Shown here one piece after another: positions 9,010-18,256 of a DNA stretch of 64,000 nucleotides. The notes under the pieces were generated by a model. That model was not told where the DNA came from, did no database searches, and saw nothing but the letters and a program-made list of their open reading frames with translations. Position 1 is the first letter of the stretch. The number at the start of each line of letters is the position of its first letter. This DNA is from Streptomyces sp. NBC_00654 (GTDB lineage: Bacteria; Actinomycetota; Actinomycetes; Streptomycetales; Streptomycetaceae). The stretch lies in NCBI RefSeq assembly GCF_026341775.1, contig NZ_JAPEOB010000002.1:2671362-2735361 (forward strand), read 5' to 3'. Both the position numbers and the translations under genes were made by a program.

Positions 9010-10275
9010 ATGAAGCTCGCAGTAGTTGGTGGCGGGTCCACCTACACCCCCGAACTGATCGACGGCTTCGCACGGCTGCGCGACACCCTGCCGGTCGAGG
9101 AGCTCGTGCTCATCGACCCGGCGGCCGACCGGCTGGAACTGATCGGCGGACTCGCCCGGCGGATCTTCGCCAAGCAGGGCCACCCGGGGAAGATCACCAC
9201 GACCTCCGACCTGGACGCGGGCGTCGCCGACGCCGACGCGGTCCTGCTCCAGCTGCGCGTCGGCGGACAGGCCGCGCGCAACAAGGACGAGACCTGGCCG
9301 CTGGAGTGCGGCTGCGTCGGCCAGGAGACCACCGGGGCCGGCGGCCTCGCCAAGGCGCTGCGCACGGTGCCGGTCGTCCTCGACATCGCCGAGCGGGTCC
9401 GCCGCTCCAACCCGAACGCCTGGATCATCGACTTCACCAACCCGGTCGGCATCGTCACCCGGGCGCTCCTCCAGGCCGGCCACAAGGCCGTCGGCCTGTG
9501 CAACGTGGCCATCGGCTTCCAGCGCAAGTTCGCCCGGCTGCTCGACGTCACCCCGGGCGAGGTCCACCTGGACCACGTCGGGCTGAACCACCTGACCTGG
9601 GAGCTCGGGGTGCGCCTGGGCGGCTCCGAGGGCGAGAACGTCCTGCCGAAGCTGCTCGCGGAGCACGGCGACACCATCGCGGACGACCTGCGGATGCCGC
9701 GCGCGATCGTGGACCGGCTCGGCGTCGTCCCCTCGTACTACCTGCGGTACTTCTACTCGCACGACGAGGTCGTCCGGGAGCTCGGCACCAAGCCGTCCCG
9801 GGCCGCCGAGGTCGCGGCGATGGAGAAGGAACTCCTGGAGATGTACGGGGACCCGGCGCTCGACGAGAAGCCCACGCTGCTCGGCAAGCGCGGCGGCGCC
9901 TTCTACTCGGAGGCGGCCGTGGACCTGGCGGCCTCGCTGCTCGGCGGCACCGGTTCCGCGGTGCAGGTCGTCAACACGTACAACAACGGGACACTGCCGT
10001 TCCTCGCGGACGACGCGGTGATCGAGGTGCAGGCCCGGATCGACGGCACCGGCGCCACCCCGCTGGCCGTCCCGTCGCTGGACCCGCTGTACGCCGGTCT
10101 CATCGCCAACGTCACGGCGTACGAGGACCTCGCCCTGGAGGCGGCGCTGCGCGGCGGCCGGGACCGGGTCTTCAAGGCGCTGCTCTCGCACCCGCTGGTC
10201 GGGCAGTACGAGTACGCCGAGGGCCTCACCGACCGGCTGATCGCCCACAACCGGGAGCACCTCGCGTGGGCGTGA
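9010..10275 (+). CDS. GH4 family 6-phospho-beta-glucosidase-type glycosidase
   Basis: The product is 421 aa. GH4 enzymes are NAD+- and Mn2+-dependent and cleave glycosides by oxidation, elimination and re-reduction. The dinucleotide-binding GGGSTYTP is at residues 6-13. QETTGAGG (about residues 103-110), GLCNVAIGF with the metal-ligand Cys (about 160) and GLNHLTW with the second metal ligand His (about 190) are all present. NHLTW favours the beta-glucosidase branch. The start at 9010 is two bases after the permease stop. GH4 enzymes of this branch usually act on 6-phosphorylated sugars, yet the importer is not a PTS. Either the neighbouring kinase acts first or this member takes unphosphorylated substrate. 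Confidence 0.9.
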   Translation: MKLAVVGGGSTYTPELIDGFARLRDTLPVEELVLIDPAADRLELIGGLARRIFAKQGHPGKITTTSDLDAGVADADAVLLQLRVGGQAARNKDETWPLECGCVGQETTGAGGLAKALRTVPVVLDIAERVRRSNPNAWIIDFTNPVGIVTRALLQAGHKAVGLCNVAIGFQRKFARLLDVTPGEVHLDHVGLNHLTWELGVRLGGSEGENVLPKLLAEHGDTIADDLRMPRAIVDRLGVVPSYYLRYFYSHDEVVRELGTKPSRAAEVAAMEKELLEMYGDPALDEKPTLLGKRGGAFYSEAAVDLAASLLGGTGSAVQVVNTYNNGTLPFLADDAVIEVQARIDGTGATPLAVPSLDPLYAGLIANVTAYEDLALEAALRGGRDRVFKALLSHPLVGQYEYAEGLTDRLIAHNREHLAWA

Positions 10276-11240
10276 ATGTCTCGGTCGTCGCCATCGACGC
10301 GGGAAACAGCAAGACCGATGTGGCACTGATCGGCGAGGACGGGAGCGTGCTGGGCACGGCCCGCGGCGGTGGCTTCCAGCCGCCCGCCGTCGGGGTGTCC
10401 GCCGCGCTCGACGTGCTGTCCGGGATTCTGGACCGGGCGGTCGCGGCGGCCGGCGGGAGTGTCGGGAACATCGGGCATGTCTCCGCGTGCCTGGCCAACG
10501 CCGATCTGCCGGTCGAGGAGGCGGAGCTGACCGAGGCTCTGCTCGCCCGCGGCTGGGCCGGCACCGTGGAGGTGCGCAACGACACCTTCGCGATACTGCG
10601 GGCCGGGGTGGACGAGCCCAGGGGCGTGGCCGTCGTCTGCGGTGCCGGGATCAACTGTGTCGGCATGGTGCCGGACGGACGCACCGCCCGCTTCCCCGCG
10701 ATAGGCCGGATCTCCGGTGACTGGGGCGGCGGCGCGGGGATCGCCGAGGAGGCCATGTGGTTCGCCGCGCGGGCCGAGGACGGCCGCGGTGAGCCCACGG
10801 AGCTGGTCCGTACACTGCCCGGCCACTTCGGGCTCGACACGATGTACGCGCTGATCGAGGCGCTGCACCGGGGGCGGGTCCCGTACGAGCGGCGCCATGA
10901 GCTCACCCCGGTGCTGTTCGCCACGAGCGCGGCCGGTGACCCGGTGGCGGGCTCCGTGGTGAACCGGCTGGCGGAGGAGGTGGTCGCGATGGCCTCGGTC
11001 GCGCTGGGCCGTCTCGGTCTGCTGGACGAGGAGGCGCCGGTCGTCCTGGGCGGCAGTGTGCTGGCCGCACGCCACCCCCAGCTGGACGACGGGATCGCCC
11101 GGCTCCTCGCGGCCCGCGCCCCGAAGGCGGTGGTCCGGGTGGTGTCGCAGCCGCCGGTCCTGGGGGCCGCGCTGCTGGGTCTCGACCATGTGGGTGCGGC
11201 GCCCGAGGTGCACCGGAGGCTGCGCGCCCAGTACACCTGA
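10272..11240 (+). CDS. BadF/BadG-type sugar kinase (N-acetylglucosamine kinase-like)
   Basis: The product is about 322 aa from the ASKHA ATPase superfamily. The phosphate-1 motif is AIDAGNSKTD (about residues 7-16), phosphate-2 is VVCGAGINCVG (about 121-131) and the adenosine region is VVLGGSVLA (about 259). This family includes N-acetylglucosamine and glucosamine kinases. The GTG start at 10272 overlaps the GH4 stop (GTGA), so translation is coupled. It probably phosphorylates the monosaccharide released by, or feeding, the GH4 enzyme. It is the last gene of the ROK operon; a strong hairpin follows 16 bases later. Confidence 0.88.
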   Translation: MNVSVVAIDAGNSKTDVALIGEDGSVLGTARGGGFQPPAVGVSAALDVLSGILDRAVAAAGGSVGNIGHVSACLANADLPVEEAELTEALLARGWAGTVEVRNDTFAILRAGVDEPRGVAVVCGAGINCVGMVPDGRTARFPAIGRISGDWGGGAGIAEEAMWFAARAEDGRGEPTELVRTLPGHFGLDTMYALIEALHRGRVPYERRHELTPVLFATSAAGDPVAGSVVNRLAEEVVAMASVALGRLGLLDEEAPVVLGGSVLAARHPQLDDGIARLLAARAPKAVVRVVSQPPVLGAALLGLDHVGAAPEVHRRLRAQYT

Positions 11241-11255
11241 CACACTGAGCACTCC

Positions 11256-11297
11256 GTGGGGGCGTCTCCCAGCGTTCGCGCCGGGGGACGCCCCCAC
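11256..11297. terminator. Hairpin terminator at end of the ROK sugar operon
   Basis: GTGGGGGCGTCTCCC is mirrored by GGGGGACGCCCCCAC across a 12-base loop, immediately after the kinase stop. The stem is nearly perfect and very GC-rich. Confidence 0.85.
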
Positions 11298-11572
11298 TGC
11301 TCCGAGGGAACCGATCAGTGGTCAGGGACGTGTTCCTGGTGGGGAGATCGGTGCGCGCGGGGACGCTCCGCGTCGCTCGCGGGGATGTTCGGGGCTTGTT
11401 ACGGTGATCGTCTTGATCGGCTGCGCTCGCCCTGATCGAATGCGGGGACCGATGCAGGATCCAGGCGTTCGTCATGTGGACTCCGTTCCCTGCGGCCATA
11501 CTTCTGGCCGGGTACCAGTTCCCCGACCGGCCGGGGGGCCGGGCCACCGTCAGTGACCGAGGGGGAGGTCGA

Positions 11573-13003
11573 GTGACACACCCGCCGATGGGGGGCTCGC
11601 GGGCGGAGCGGGCACCGGCTCAGCCGTCCGTGCCCGCTCAGCCTTCCGTGCCCGCTCAGCCTTTCGCGCCTGCTCAGCCTTCCGTACCCGCGCGGCGCCG
11701 TGGTGCCTGGACCGGGCAGACGGAGCGGCTGCGGGCCGCGGCGACGACCGAACCCGGCCGGCTGCAGATCATCGGAGCCGTACTGGCGCTGCTGGTCGTG
11801 ACGTTCGGGGCGGTGACGGCCATGGAGATCTCGGGCCGGGCCTCCGCCGCCGACGACGTGGTCAGCCGCAGTCAGCCGCTGAGCGCGGACGCGGCGGCCA
11901 TCTACCGCTCGCTCGCCGACGCGGACACGATGGCGGCGAGCGGGTTCCTGGCGGGGGCCCAGGAGCCGAGGAACGTGCACGAGCAGTACGAGCGGGACAT
12001 CAGGGACGCCTCGCGGCTGCTGGTGAAGGCCGCGGCGGGCACGGACGCCACGACCAGGTCCCGGCACGAGATCGCCACGCTGAACGAAACGCTGCCGGTG
12101 TACACCGGTCTGATCGAGCGGGCCCGCGCCAACAACCGGCAGGGCCTGCCGCTGGGCGGGGCCTATCTCCGGTACGCGAACCAGAAGATGAGCGACGAAC
12201 TGCTGCCGGCCGCCGAGCGGCTGTACGTGGCGGAGACGGGGCGGCTCGGCCGTGACTCCGCCGACGCCCGGCAGTTCCCGTATCTCTCCCTGGTGGCCGG
12301 GGTCGTGGTGCTGGCCGCGCTGGTGTGGCTCCAGCGGCGCAACTACCGTCGTACCAACCGGGTCTTCAACCACGGCCTGCTGGCGGCCACGGCCGCCGCG
12401 ACCGTGCTGCTGCTGTGGACGGCGGTGGGGCACACGGTGGCACGGACCGAGCTGCGTGCCGCGATGGTTCACGGGCAGGAGTCACTCGATGTCCTCAACA
12501 ACGCGCGGATCAGCTCCCTGAAGGCGCGCGCCAATGAGAACCTCACCCTGGTCGCCCGTGGTGCCGTACTGACCGAGGACGGCACCGCGGACAAGTACGA
12601 GACCGACTACACCACAGGCATGAAGGCGCTCGGCACGCAGTTGGAGAAGGCCGGGAAGCTCGCCGACAACCCCCAGGGGAGAGAGCCGGTGGCGCAGGCC
12701 ATCACCAGTGTGACCGAGTGGCAGGCCCGTCACCGCGAGGCCCGCGCGACCGACGACAACGGCGACTACGACGGTGCGCTGAAGCAGATCATCGGCCCGG
12801 AGGACACCACGGGCGAGTCGTTCCACCAGGTGGACACGGCGCTGGAGAAGGCGCTCGCCCATGAGCAGGGCGAGTTCACCCGGTCGGCGACGGACGGGCG
12901 CGGCGCGCTGGGCGGGCTGCCGGTCGGGGCCGCCGCGCTGGCGGTGCTGGGCGCGGCGGCCGTCGTCGTGGGCGTCAACCGCAGGCTCTCGGAGTACCGG
13001 TGA
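11573..13003 (+). CDS. glnX: GlnX-like four-helix membrane sensor
   Basis: The product is about 476 aa. GTG 11573 is preferred over an upstream frame because GGGGGAGGT lies just before it. A Pro-rich cytoplasmic N-terminus with PSVPAQ-type repeats comes first. Four membrane helices follow (about residues 64-86, 235-254, 267-288 and 447-469), bracketing two similar-sized extracytoplasmic helical domains (about 148 and 158 residues). This architecture, next to a glutamine-type binding protein and a PknG kinase, matches mycobacterial GlnX (Rv0412c), which relays amino-acid availability from GlnH to PknG. The role here is inferred from architecture and gene order. Confidence 0.82.
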   Translation: MTHPPMGGSRAERAPAQPSVPAQPSVPAQPFAPAQPSVPARRRGAWTGQTERLRAAATTEPGRLQIIGAVLALLVVTFGAVTAMEISGRASAADDVVSRSQPLSADAAAIYRSLADADTMAASGFLAGAQEPRNVHEQYERDIRDASRLLVKAAAGTDATTRSRHEIATLNETLPVYTGLIERARANNRQGLPLGGAYLRYANQKMSDELLPAAERLYVAETGRLGRDSADARQFPYLSLVAGVVVLAALVWLQRRNYRRTNRVFNHGLLAATAAATVLLLWTAVGHTVARTELRAAMVHGQESLDVLNNARISSLKARANENLTLVARGAVLTEDGTADKYETDYTTGMKALGTQLEKAGKLADNPQGREPVAQAITSVTEWQARHREARATDDNGDYDGALKQIIGPEDTTGESFHQVDTALEKALAHEQGEFTRSATDGRGALGGLPVGAAALAVLGAAAVVVGVNRRLSEYR

Positions 13004-13014
13004 GAGGGGCAGCG

Positions 13015-14061
13015 ATGACCGGGGCGAAGGACTGGGCCGCGCGTGGCGGACTGCGCGGCTGGGGCGGGGTGACGGGCATGGCGGTCGCCTGTGCCGTCAC
13101 GGCCTCGCTCACCCTGCTGCCGCTGTCCCACGGCCGTACGGGACCGTTCGGCACGGACCCGGCGGGCACGGGGCGGACATCGGCGGTGCCCGCGCGGGCG
13201 GAGGCGTGCACCGAACCGGAGGCGAGCCTGCCCGCGTCCAGGGAGAGCGGGCCGAACATCGAGAAGATCCGCGAGCGCGGCAAGCTGATCGCCGGTGTCG
13301 ACCAGAACAGCTTCCAGTGGGGTTACCGCAACCCGGGCAATCCGGAGACCGGCTCGCTCGAAGGCTTCGACATCGATCTGGTGCGGGCCATCGCGCAGGA
13401 CATCCTGGGCGACCGCGACGCGGTGATCTTCCGGGCCATTCCCACCAACCAGCGCATCACGGCCCTGGAGCAGGAACGGGTCGACGTGGTCGTGCGGACG
13501 ATGACGATCAACTGCAAGCGGCTGGAGCAGGTGTCCTTCTCCACGGCCTACTTCCAGACCGGGCAGCAGGTCCTGGCCCCGAAGGACTCGACGATCACGG
13601 GGTACGACTCCTCGCTGAAGGGGAAGCGCGTCTGCACCGCCGAGGGCTCCACCGCGTACGAGGCGCTGGAGAAGCAGTCCTTCGGCGCGGTGTTCAAGGA
13701 CGACGCCGACGGCACCGGGCGGGACAAGGACCAGCTGACCGTGCCCAACCAGCTGGACTGTCTGGTCCGTCTCCAGCTCGGCGAGGTCGACGCGATCGTC
13801 ACGGACAACGCCCTGGCGGCGGGCCAGGCGGCGCAGGACCCGGCGGTGGCCCTCAAGGGCGACAAGCCGTTCACCACCGAGTACTACGGCGTGGCGGCGA
13901 AGAAGGGCGCGGACGATCTGGTGGCCCGCGTCAACCAGGTGCTGGTCGACTACCGCGCGGGCGGGAACGACAGCCCCTGGATGCGTTCGTACCGCGACTG
14001 GCTGGAGACCGGGCTGCCCGGGATCAAGGCGCCGCCGGCGCCCAAGTACCGGAGCAACTGA
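13015..14061 (+). CDS. glnH: GlnH-like amino-acid-binding protein
   Basis: The product is about 348 aa. One N-terminal hydrophobic segment (about residues 20-40) anchors or exports a solute-binding family 3 domain (about 80-340), the fold used for glutamate, glutamine and aspartate. Recognisable segments are LIAGVDQNSFQWG, GFDIDLVRAIA and VDVVVRTMTINCKRLEQVSFSTAYF. ATG 13015 has GAGAGGGG upstream. No transporter permease gene is nearby; instead it is flanked by the GlnX-like sensor and a PknG kinase. In mycobacteria GlnH is a sensor rather than a transport component, and the same is likely here. A lipobox is not obvious. Confidence 0.85.
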   Translation: MTGAKDWAARGGLRGWGGVTGMAVACAVTASLTLLPLSHGRTGPFGTDPAGTGRTSAVPARAEACTEPEASLPASRESGPNIEKIRERGKLIAGVDQNSFQWGYRNPGNPETGSLEGFDIDLVRAIAQDILGDRDAVIFRAIPTNQRITALEQERVDVVVRTMTINCKRLEQVSFSTAYFQTGQQVLAPKDSTITGYDSSLKGKRVCTAEGSTAYEALEKQSFGAVFKDDADGTGRDKDQLTVPNQLDCLVRLQLGEVDAIVTDNALAAGQAAQDPAVALKGDKPFTTEYYGVAAKKGADDLVARVNQVLVDYRAGGNDSPWMRSYRDWLETGLPGIKAPPAPKYRSN

Positions 14062-14109
14062 TCCCGTTCCGGGCCCATGGGCCCGGCGGGGAGAGCTGAG
14101 AGGTGATCG

Positions 14110-15456
14110 ATGGGCGTGGCGGGATCCTTCCCCAGCTTCGCGGGGAAGCCCCCCGGCCCGGTCATGGACCGGGAGGAGGCGGACCGTGCGCTGGCCCGGC
14201 TCGGCGCGGAGCACGAGGCCATCGAGACCTCGCTCCTCGCCCTCCAGGACCATGCCGGCCGCCGGCTCCTGGAGGGCGCCGAGCTGACCGGGGTCACCCG
14301 TGACCGCTGGGCCACGACCGATCAGGCGATCACCCTGCTGTGGGGGTACTTCGACGCGTACGCCGGCGCGCTGGCCCAGGCCCGCGAGGTCCGGGCCCGC
14401 AGGCGCTACCCGAACCGGGACGACCTGGTCGCCCTGACCGGACTGCTGCGCGGGGAGGGCGTCACGGTGGCGAACACCGCGGCGCTGTCCGCTCCTTCGA
14501 TCACCGGTCCGGCCCGGCTCTCCGAGCGGTTCACGCTGGAGGAGCTGGTGGGCCGGATGAACGAGCTGTACGCCCGCTCGCTGGACATGGTCGTCGCCTC
14601 GGACTCCGTATGGTCCGCGCTGCCCGCCCGGATAGACCTGCTCGCCGCCGAACTCCACCGGACCCGCTCACTGGCCCACTCGGTGGGGGTACGTCCCGGT
14701 GAGCATCCGGCGGGCGACGACCTGGAGGAGATCACCCGGGAGCTGACCACGCTGCGGGTGCAGGTGATCTCGGACCCGCTGGCGTTCTGGCTGTCGGGCC
14801 CCGGCAGCGCGGCGCCCGGCGGCGGGCGCCCGGACACCACCCGGTACGACCGGGCGGCCCGCGCCCTGGAGGACGTACGCCGGGAGATCGAGGCGGTGCT
14901 CGCGGTCCGGCAGGACGCCGAACAGCGCCTGGTCCAGCTGCGGGACGTGCTCTCGCGGGCGGACCGCACGCTGGCCGAGGCCCGCGCGGCGCGCGGCGAG
15001 GTGCTGGCGAAGATCGCCGCGTCCGAGGTGCCCGCGGTGAGCGGCCCGCCGACGGCTCTTCAGGAGCGGCTGGCGGCCGCGTCCGACTACCGCAGGCATG
15101 CCCTGTGGCACCGGCTCTCGCCGCTCCTGGAGTCGCTGGAGCGGGAGGCCGAGGACGAGTTGCTGCGGGCCCGGGAGTCGCTGACGTCCGTCACCGCGCC
15201 GCTCGCGGTCCGCGCGGAGCTGCGCGGCCGGCTCGACGCGTACAAGGCGAAGGTGGCCCGGCACGGGCTCGCGGAGGACCCGCTCCTGATCGAGCGGTAC
15301 GACGCCGCGCGCCGGATGCTGTGGAGCGCCCCGTGCGATCTGCGGGTCGCCGGGCAGGCGGTGCTGCGCTACCAGCGGACGGCCGCGGAACTGCTGACAC
15401 CGCAGCGGCCGTCCTCACCGGAGGACCGTCGGGGCGAACAGGGGGATACACGATGA
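14110..15456 (+). CDS. Conserved helical protein of unknown function in the PknG cluster
   Basis: The product is 448 aa. I do not recognise a catalytic family. It is soluble (no signal peptide or membrane helix) and almost entirely alpha-helical. Long charged Leu/Ala/Arg/Glu segments suggest coiled coils, especially about residues 245-305 (RAALEDVRREIEAVLAVRQD onward). Its last codons overlap the PknG start (ATGA at 15453), so the two are translated together. That implies a partner or scaffold role for the kinase, but this is inference. Confidence 0.75.
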   Translation: MGVAGSFPSFAGKPPGPVMDREEADRALARLGAEHEAIETSLLALQDHAGRRLLEGAELTGVTRDRWATTDQAITLLWGYFDAYAGALAQAREVRARRRYPNRDDLVALTGLLRGEGVTVANTAALSAPSITGPARLSERFTLEELVGRMNELYARSLDMVVASDSVWSALPARIDLLAAELHRTRSLAHSVGVRPGEHPAGDDLEEITRELTTLRVQVISDPLAFWLSGPGSAAPGGGRPDTTRYDRAARALEDVRREIEAVLAVRQDAEQRLVQLRDVLSRADRTLAEARAARGEVLAKIAASEVPAVSGPPTALQERLAAASDYRRHALWHRLSPLLESLEREAEDELLRARESLTSVTAPLAVRAELRGRLDAYKAKVARHGLAEDPLLIERYDAARRMLWSAPCDLRVAGQAVLRYQRTAAELLTPQRPSSPEDRRGEQGDTR

Positions 15457-18254
15457 GTACGCAGTGCCAGCGCCCCGCGTGCGAGGGCAGTTACGAGGAC
15501 ATGGGCGGCGGTGAGCTGTACTGCGACACCTGCGGGCTGGCGCCGGTCGTCTCACCGAACGGCATGGTCTCCTCGCCGGCCACGGGCATCGCGGGCGGCG
15601 GCCGGGCGAGCGGCCGGGGCAGCAGCGGTTCCCAGCGGTCGGCCTCGCGCGCCTCGTCACGGGCCTCCTCACGGTCCTCGACCTCGCGGCGCTCCGTCTC
15701 CGGACGGCTGTCGCGCTCGCTGTCCGGTGCCTCCACCTCCCGTTCGGTGTCGGTGCGTTCCTCGGGGACCGCGTCCGGCTCCTCCGGCCGGGGCAGGCTG
15801 GGCGCGGGCCTGGTGCAGGTCCCGGACGTGCCGCGCCCCGACCCGCGTACCGCCGTGATGGAGAATCCCGAGGTCCCCGAGCGCAAGCGGTTCTGCTCCC
15901 GGTCCGACTGCGGGGCGCCGGTGGGCCGGGCGCGCGGCGAGCGGCCGGGCCGCACCGAGGGGTTCTGCACGAAGTGCGGCCACCCCTATTCCTTCGTGCC
16001 GAAGCTGAGCGGCGGGGACATCGTGCACGGCCAGTACGAGGTCGCGGGCTGTCTGGCGCACGGCGGGCTCGGCTGGGTCTACCTCGCGGTGGACCGTGCC
16101 GTCTCCGACCGCTGGGTGGTCCTCAAGGGCCTGCTGGACACGGGTGACCAGGACGCGATGGCCGCGGCCATCTCGGAGCGCCGCTTCCTCGCGGAGATCG
16201 AGCACTCCAACATCGTCCGCATCTACAACTTCGTCGAGCACCTCGATCAGCGGACCGGGTCGCTCGACGGCTACATAGTGATGGAGTACGTCGGCGGCAA
16301 GGCGCTCAAGGAGATCGCGAACGAGCGCCGCACCCCGGCCGGGAAGCGGGACCCGCTGCCGGTCGAGCAGGCGTGCGCGTACGGGATCGAGGCCCTGGAG
16401 GCACTCGGCCATCTGCACAGCCGCAATCTGCTGTACTGCGACTTCAAGGTCGACAACGCGATCCAGACCGAGGACCAGCTCAAGCTGATCGACATGGGCG
16501 CGGTGCGCCGGATGGACGACGAGGAGTCGGCCATCTACGGCACCGTGGGCTACCAGGCGCCCGAGGTCGCGGAGGTCGGCCCGTCGGTCGCCTCCGACCT
16601 GTACACGGTCGCGCGGACGCTCGCGGTGCTCACCTTCGACTTCCAGGGGTACACGAACGTCTTCGTGGACTCGCTGCCGGACCCGGACAACATCGAGGTG
16701 TTCCGGACGTACGAGTCGTTCTACCGGCTGCTGGTACGGGCCACCGACCCGGATCCGGCGCGGCGCTTCGCCTCGGCGACGGAGATGGCCGAGCAGCTGA
16801 CGGGGGTGCTGCGGGAGGTCGTGGCACTCCAGACGGGACGGCCGCGGCCGGCGCTGTCGACGCTCTTCGGTACGGAACTCCGGGTGACGGACACGGAGTT
16901 GTTCTTCGAGCTGACGGGAGACGTGTCCCGGCTGGGCGTCCGGGCCGATCCGGTGGGCGGCGCGCGGCCGGGCCGGCGCAAGCGCCGCGCGGGCTCCGGT
17001 GCCGCGCCGCCCCCGGCCCCGGGTACGGCCGCGACAGCGGTGGCGGGCGCGCCTCCGGCGGGCGGCCCGGCCACGGGGCTGCCGCCGGCGCCCGGGTACC
17101 ACGCCGCGGGCGGCGCCCCGCTGTCGGCGCCGCTGTCGGCGCCGCTCACCCATGTGCAGGGCGGCTCCGGCGGTCCCGGGTACGGCGCGGGTGGCGTTCA
17201 GGCGCCCCCGTACACACCGGTCCAGGCCGCCGTTCCGGCACCCCGGACGGCGGTGGCCGGCCCGGCCCGGCCACCGGGAGCGGCCGGCGCCGGTCAGGGC
17301 GTCCGGCTCCCCGGGCTCGACGCGCGGGGCACCTCGCTCGCGCTGCCGGTGCCCCGGGTCGACACCGCCGACCCGAACGCCGGTTTCCTCGCCGGGCTGA
17401 TGGCGTCCGCGCCCGCCGAACTGATCGCCGCGCTCCACTCCGTGCCCGCCGCCTCGCTGGAGACCCGGCTGCGGGAGCTGCGGGCCCGGCTGGAGATGGG
17501 TGAACCGGACTCCGCCGCGCAGACGCTGAGCGCTCTGGAGGGGCAGCACCCGGACGACTGGCGGGTCGTCTGGTACCGGGGCATCACCTCGCTGGTGACC
17601 GGGGACAACGAGAACGCCGCGCTGTCCTTCGACGCGGTCTACGACGCCTTTCCCGGGGAGCCCGCGCCCAAGCTGGCGCTGGGCATCTGCGCGGAGGTGC
17701 TGGGCCAGCTGGACAACGCCGCCGAGTACTACCGCCTGGTGTGGGCGACGGACCCGAGTTTCGTCAGCGCCGCCTTCGGCCTGGCCCGGGTGCAGATCGC
17801 CGCCGGGGACCGGGCCGGGTCGGTGCGCACCCTGGAGTCGGTGCCGGAGGCGTCGATCCACTACACGGCGGCACGGGTCGCCGCCGTGCGGGCCCGGCTG
17901 CGTGAACGTGCCCCCGGGGAACCCCTGCTGACGGACCTGACGGCCGCCGCGATCCAGGTGTCGGCGCTGGCCGGCTTCGGACTGGACCCGGTGCGCCGCG
18001 AGCAGTTGTCGACCGAGGTACTGGGCAAGGCACTGGACTGGGTACTCTCCGGTAGTCCCGGTGCGTCCCCGGTCGGTCCGTCCGCCGGTGCCCCGGGCAC
18101 ACACAGACTGCTCGGCACCGAACTGGACGAGCGGGGACTGCGGTTCGGGCTGGAGCGCTCGTACCGGATGCTCGCCCGGCTCGCCCAGCGGGGCGACGAG
18201 AGGATCGAACTGGTGGAGCGGGCCAACCGTTTCCGCCCCCGGACGTGGGTGTGA
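15453..18254 (+). CDS. pknG: PknG-like serine/threonine protein kinase
   Basis: The product is about 933 aa. Order of parts: an N-terminal zinc ribbon (Cys 5, 10, 24, 27), a Ser/Arg-rich linker, a second rubredoxin-like ribbon (Cys 148, 153, 172, 175), the kinase domain (about 190-460), a Pro/Ala linker, and a C-terminal TPR region (about 650-930). The catalytic Lys is K225 (VVLKGLL) and the catalytic loop is YCDFKVDN with D330. As in mycobacterial PknG the HRD arginine is absent. The kinase is cytosolic; in relatives it phosphorylates the FHA regulator OdhI/GarA to control 2-oxoglutarate use. Both ribbons here are CX4C...CX2C, unlike the CX2C pair of M. tuberculosis PknG. It follows GlnX/GlnH-like genes, as expected for the amino-acid-sensing module. 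Confidence 0.92.
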   Translation: MSTQCQRPACEGSYEDMGGGELYCDTCGLAPVVSPNGMVSSPATGIAGGGRASGRGSSGSQRSASRASSRASSRSSTSRRSVSGRLSRSLSGASTSRSVSVRSSGTASGSSGRGRLGAGLVQVPDVPRPDPRTAVMENPEVPERKRFCSRSDCGAPVGRARGERPGRTEGFCTKCGHPYSFVPKLSGGDIVHGQYEVAGCLAHGGLGWVYLAVDRAVSDRWVVLKGLLDTGDQDAMAAAISERRFLAEIEHSNIVRIYNFVEHLDQRTGSLDGYIVMEYVGGKALKEIANERRTPAGKRDPLPVEQACAYGIEALEALGHLHSRNLLYCDFKVDNAIQTEDQLKLIDMGAVRRMDDEESAIYGTVGYQAPEVAEVGPSVASDLYTVARTLAVLTFDFQGYTNVFVDSLPDPDNIEVFRTYESFYRLLVRATDPDPARRFASATEMAEQLTGVLREVVALQTGRPRPALSTLFGTELRVTDTELFFELTGDVSRLGVRADPVGGARPGRRKRRAGSGAAPPPAPGTAATAVAGAPPAGGPATGLPPAPGYHAAGGAPLSAPLSAPLTHVQGGSGGPGYGAGGVQAPPYTPVQAAVPAPRTAVAGPARPPGAAGAGQGVRLPGLDARGTSLALPVPRVDTADPNAGFLAGLMASAPAELIAALHSVPAASLETRLRELRARLEMGEPDSAAQTLSALEGQHPDDWRVVWYRGITSLVTGDNENAALSFDAVYDAFPGEPAPKLALGICAEVLGQLDNAAEYYRLVWATDPSFVSAAFGLARVQIAAGDRAGSVRTLESVPEASIHYTAARVAAVRARLRERAPGEPLLTDLTAAAIQVSALAGFGLDPVRREQLSTEVLGKALDWVLSGSPGASPVGPSAGAPGTHRLLGTELDERGLRFGLERSYRMLARLAQRGDERIELVERANRFRPRTWV

Positions 18255-18256
18255 AG

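Noticed and set aside
7025..9073. A 682-codon minus-strand frame opposite the sugar permeases
   Set aside because: Extremely charged low-complexity translation; it is a shadow of the permease genes.
11474..11572. Longer N-terminus for the GlnX-like gene
   Set aside because: GTG 11573 has a strong GGGGGAGGT site, while the upstream start has none and would add a non-conserved leader.
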